64,000 bases of DNA. Origin: Megaleporinus macrocephalus (taxonomy: Eukaryota; Chordata; Actinopteri; Characiformes; Anostomidae). The first letter of the stretch is position 1. Each line of letters starts with the position of its first letter. The position numbers and the translations under genes were made by a program. The stretch spans positions 34,481,059 through 34,545,058 of the forward strand of contig CM038708.1 in NCBI GenBank assembly GCA_021613375.1, read 5' to 3'. This document shows positions 61,848-64,000 of this stretch, piece after piece. The notes beneath the pieces were generated by a model. The model had not been told where the DNA came from. It saw only the letters and a list, made by a program, of their open reading frames with translations, and searched no databases.

Positions 61848-64000
61848 CTGCAGACACACAAACATATCATATACATTACTTCAACCTGTTTTACATGGTT
61901 TAATGAAAAGAAAACTAACACTTTCCACAATTACCTTAGATTTTAAGGGAAAATGAATATAATTTTCCTTCAGTGGTAGGTAATGCATATTAAACAGTGA
62001 CGGTTGATGACTAATTTTGGTCCCTGAGATGTGTTAAATAAGAAAATTTCTGCCAAACCTTGTATCTCTAAATGCAATAGAAGCTTTGTTCCAACGAGTC
62101 ATATTCATAAATAAATGCTAACTAGATCATATTCTGGACCGTCAGTTTTTAATTGTCTGTGATTGCTGTGTTATCACAAAACAGCCTTTTGTGGACAGAT
62201 GAGCTGTTTCCTTTTATAAATAAAATCAGTCCCAAGTGCTGCCTGTGAAGGAAGAATTTCATGTTGTCCACAAAAAGTCTGACCAAACATCTGTCAAAAC
62301 ATAACTATAGAGAAAGACCTTTTTACACACTGTAAAACAGAAGATTTGATTGTATATCAAAACAAACAACCCTCTTTCTTTTGATATAAGGAATATCTAT
62401 TATAAATATATGTAAGACCATTTCACTTGGTCAATTCATAATAAAACTTTTATGCAATGTTAAAGACAGTTGGTGTTTCCAAATTATGTAAAAAACAAAA
62501 CAACAACAAACATAATTTAAAGTTTGAACAGTAACAATATGTGGAATTCACAGAACACATGCCCAAAAAAACATTGTAGAAAACACTGTTATGCTGTTAA
62601 ACAGCAAACAAGCAAATAAAAATGATAAATTAAATTAATATTTATCCACTGTACTGCAAACAGACCCAACAAGGTGAAGACCTTCAGAACCTGTTTTTGT
62701 GCATCAAAAAAGCTTCTGCACCCCATGCAAATCCAAATATAATGGGTAATGAGCTTATAATATCACATATAACAACAACTCAGCACAGTTGCCAAAATCT
62801 TTTAGTCATGAATAATTATTTTTATGAAAGTAAGCTATAGGTAAAACATTCTACTGCCTTATATTGCAATGGTCATAATATAATTTAAGTGTTGCTAAAC
62901 TCAAGCTCATTTGCAACAAACAGAGGAGTGTCTGTAAGGAGCAGTTCTCCTCTGAAATAAAGATGGCTCTGAACTTAACATTTTGACACTTAGGTGATCT
63001 CAACTCAGATGATCACTTAAGTGATCTCAACTCAGGTGATCTGAAATTACTTGCACAATTAAAGCACATTAAAAACGACATATACTTCCTCTCTTATATT
63101 ACTCCCTCTCATATATTACTATCAGGTTGCACCTCCAAATTACTTACCATATTTTGACCTATTGCACATTTTGAGACAGTTTTGCATTGTACCATACTAG
63201 AATGTCTCTATAGTCTGTACATGTAACAACTTACTTCAAATTAAGTAATTTTGAACTTTATTGATTGGGCTGTGGGCTGCAACCACCTAATGGGCCATGG
63301 TGGTGCTGTTAGGGAACAGTCAATCATCAAAATGATATTTGTTATAATTAAATTTGTTATGATATAGACATTTAATGAAACATTGTTGATTATGCCAATG
63401 TTAATGCCAGTTTCTTTAAAGCAAATATCTGTCCATAACAAAAAGCTCACATATTCATCAAAGCAGTTGAGACAAAGTGAAAAGCTGAACACAATCTCAT
63501 TTACTCAGCTTAGTCCAGTGCTATGTAGTTCAATGCATTTTGCAAAAAACAACAACACATAATTATATTGACCCCATTAATTATAGACCAGAGATGGCAG
63601 AAGTATACAAGTTCCCAACTTCCTTAAAAGTACAACTCTTTTTCTTTGTGCAGTGCTATGTAGTTCAATGCATTTTGCAAAAGTTCCATTAAAGAAACAA
63701 ACCATTTACCATACTGTCAGAATCAATAAGTCTTTTGGGTATTAGACAAAATTCCCATTAACACACTTGGAATACACACTCTATCTTCAGGGATGTGAGT
63801 TTTGAGAGCAGAGGAAGAATTCTGTGGAAAGGAATGGGAATTAGTATATGCTAAAAACATACAGAAAACGTAAGGATGTTAGCTGTTGAATTTCCTCCTT
63901 GCATTTAAATCTCTTCTCGCTAGCATACAATCTTCCTCAAGTTTGACTGTTCCTTCACTATTTCATGTTCATGTATATTTGTAGTAGTGTTCCTCTGTTG
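61848..64000 (-). other. Upstream myrip intron running off the window
   Basis: No zinc-finger or Rab-binding exon was found, so the N-terminal exons lie beyond 64000. Contained repeats are a 27-bp near-tandem duplication at 62989-63043 (CTTAGGTGATCTCAACTCAG type) and a perfect 32-bp direct repeat at 63517-63548 and 63651-63682. Confidence 0.55.

Noticed and set aside
62989..63043. Possible CRISPR-like or regulatory repeat array
   Set aside because: Only two units of 27 bp in vertebrate intron; a simple tandem duplication.

Overview
This is vertebrate nuclear DNA, almost certainly from a ray-finned fish. Genes are split into short exons with GT-AG introns, CpG is depleted except at two promoter-like islands, and introns carry teleost-type repeats (Tc1/mariner remnants, LINE reverse-transcriptase fragments, a tRNA-derived SINE, AT/TG/CA microsatellites). 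No prokaryotic, organellar or viral gene order is present.

Three protein-coding genes occupy the window. (1) About 138-29202 on the + strand is the 3' part of a large MAM/LDLa receptor-like gene, best called malrd1. I could thread 41 exons in one continuous frame: the end of one MAM domain, ten further MAM domains, two LDL-receptor class A modules, Thr/Pro-rich linkers, one transmembrane helix and a short tail (about 1,883 residues; the 5' end is outside). (2) 33399-46520 on the + strand is a complete plxdc2 gene: 14 coding exons, 574 codons, with CpG-rich promoter, signal peptide, plexin/nidogen-like ectodomain, PSI module, transmembrane helix and an expanded repeated tail. (3) About 47.7-61.85 kb on the - strand is most of myrip (Slac2-c), an adaptor linking Rab27 on organelles to myosin VIIa and actin; twelve exons are placed, and the N-terminal Rab-binding and most zinc-finger exons lie beyond the right edge.

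The order MALRD1 then PLXDC2 in the same orientation matches human chromosome 10p12. MYRIP is on human chromosome 3, so the plxdc2-myrip tail-to-tail junction is a difference from human. malrd1 and plxdc2 are separated by about 4 kb with LINE debris. plxdc2 and myrip converge, with candidate poly(A) signals only about 25 bp apart.

Most notable: a five-unit nonapeptide repeat ending the Plxdc2 cytoplasmic tail; a 1.5-kb single-exon acidic expansion in myrip; a CpG island with donor, acceptors and poly(A) signal inside plxdc2 intron 11 that looks like a nested noncoding transcript or alternative promoter; and a local duplication that includes the start of plxdc2 exon 2. I saw no CRISPR array, rRNA gene or intact mobile element.
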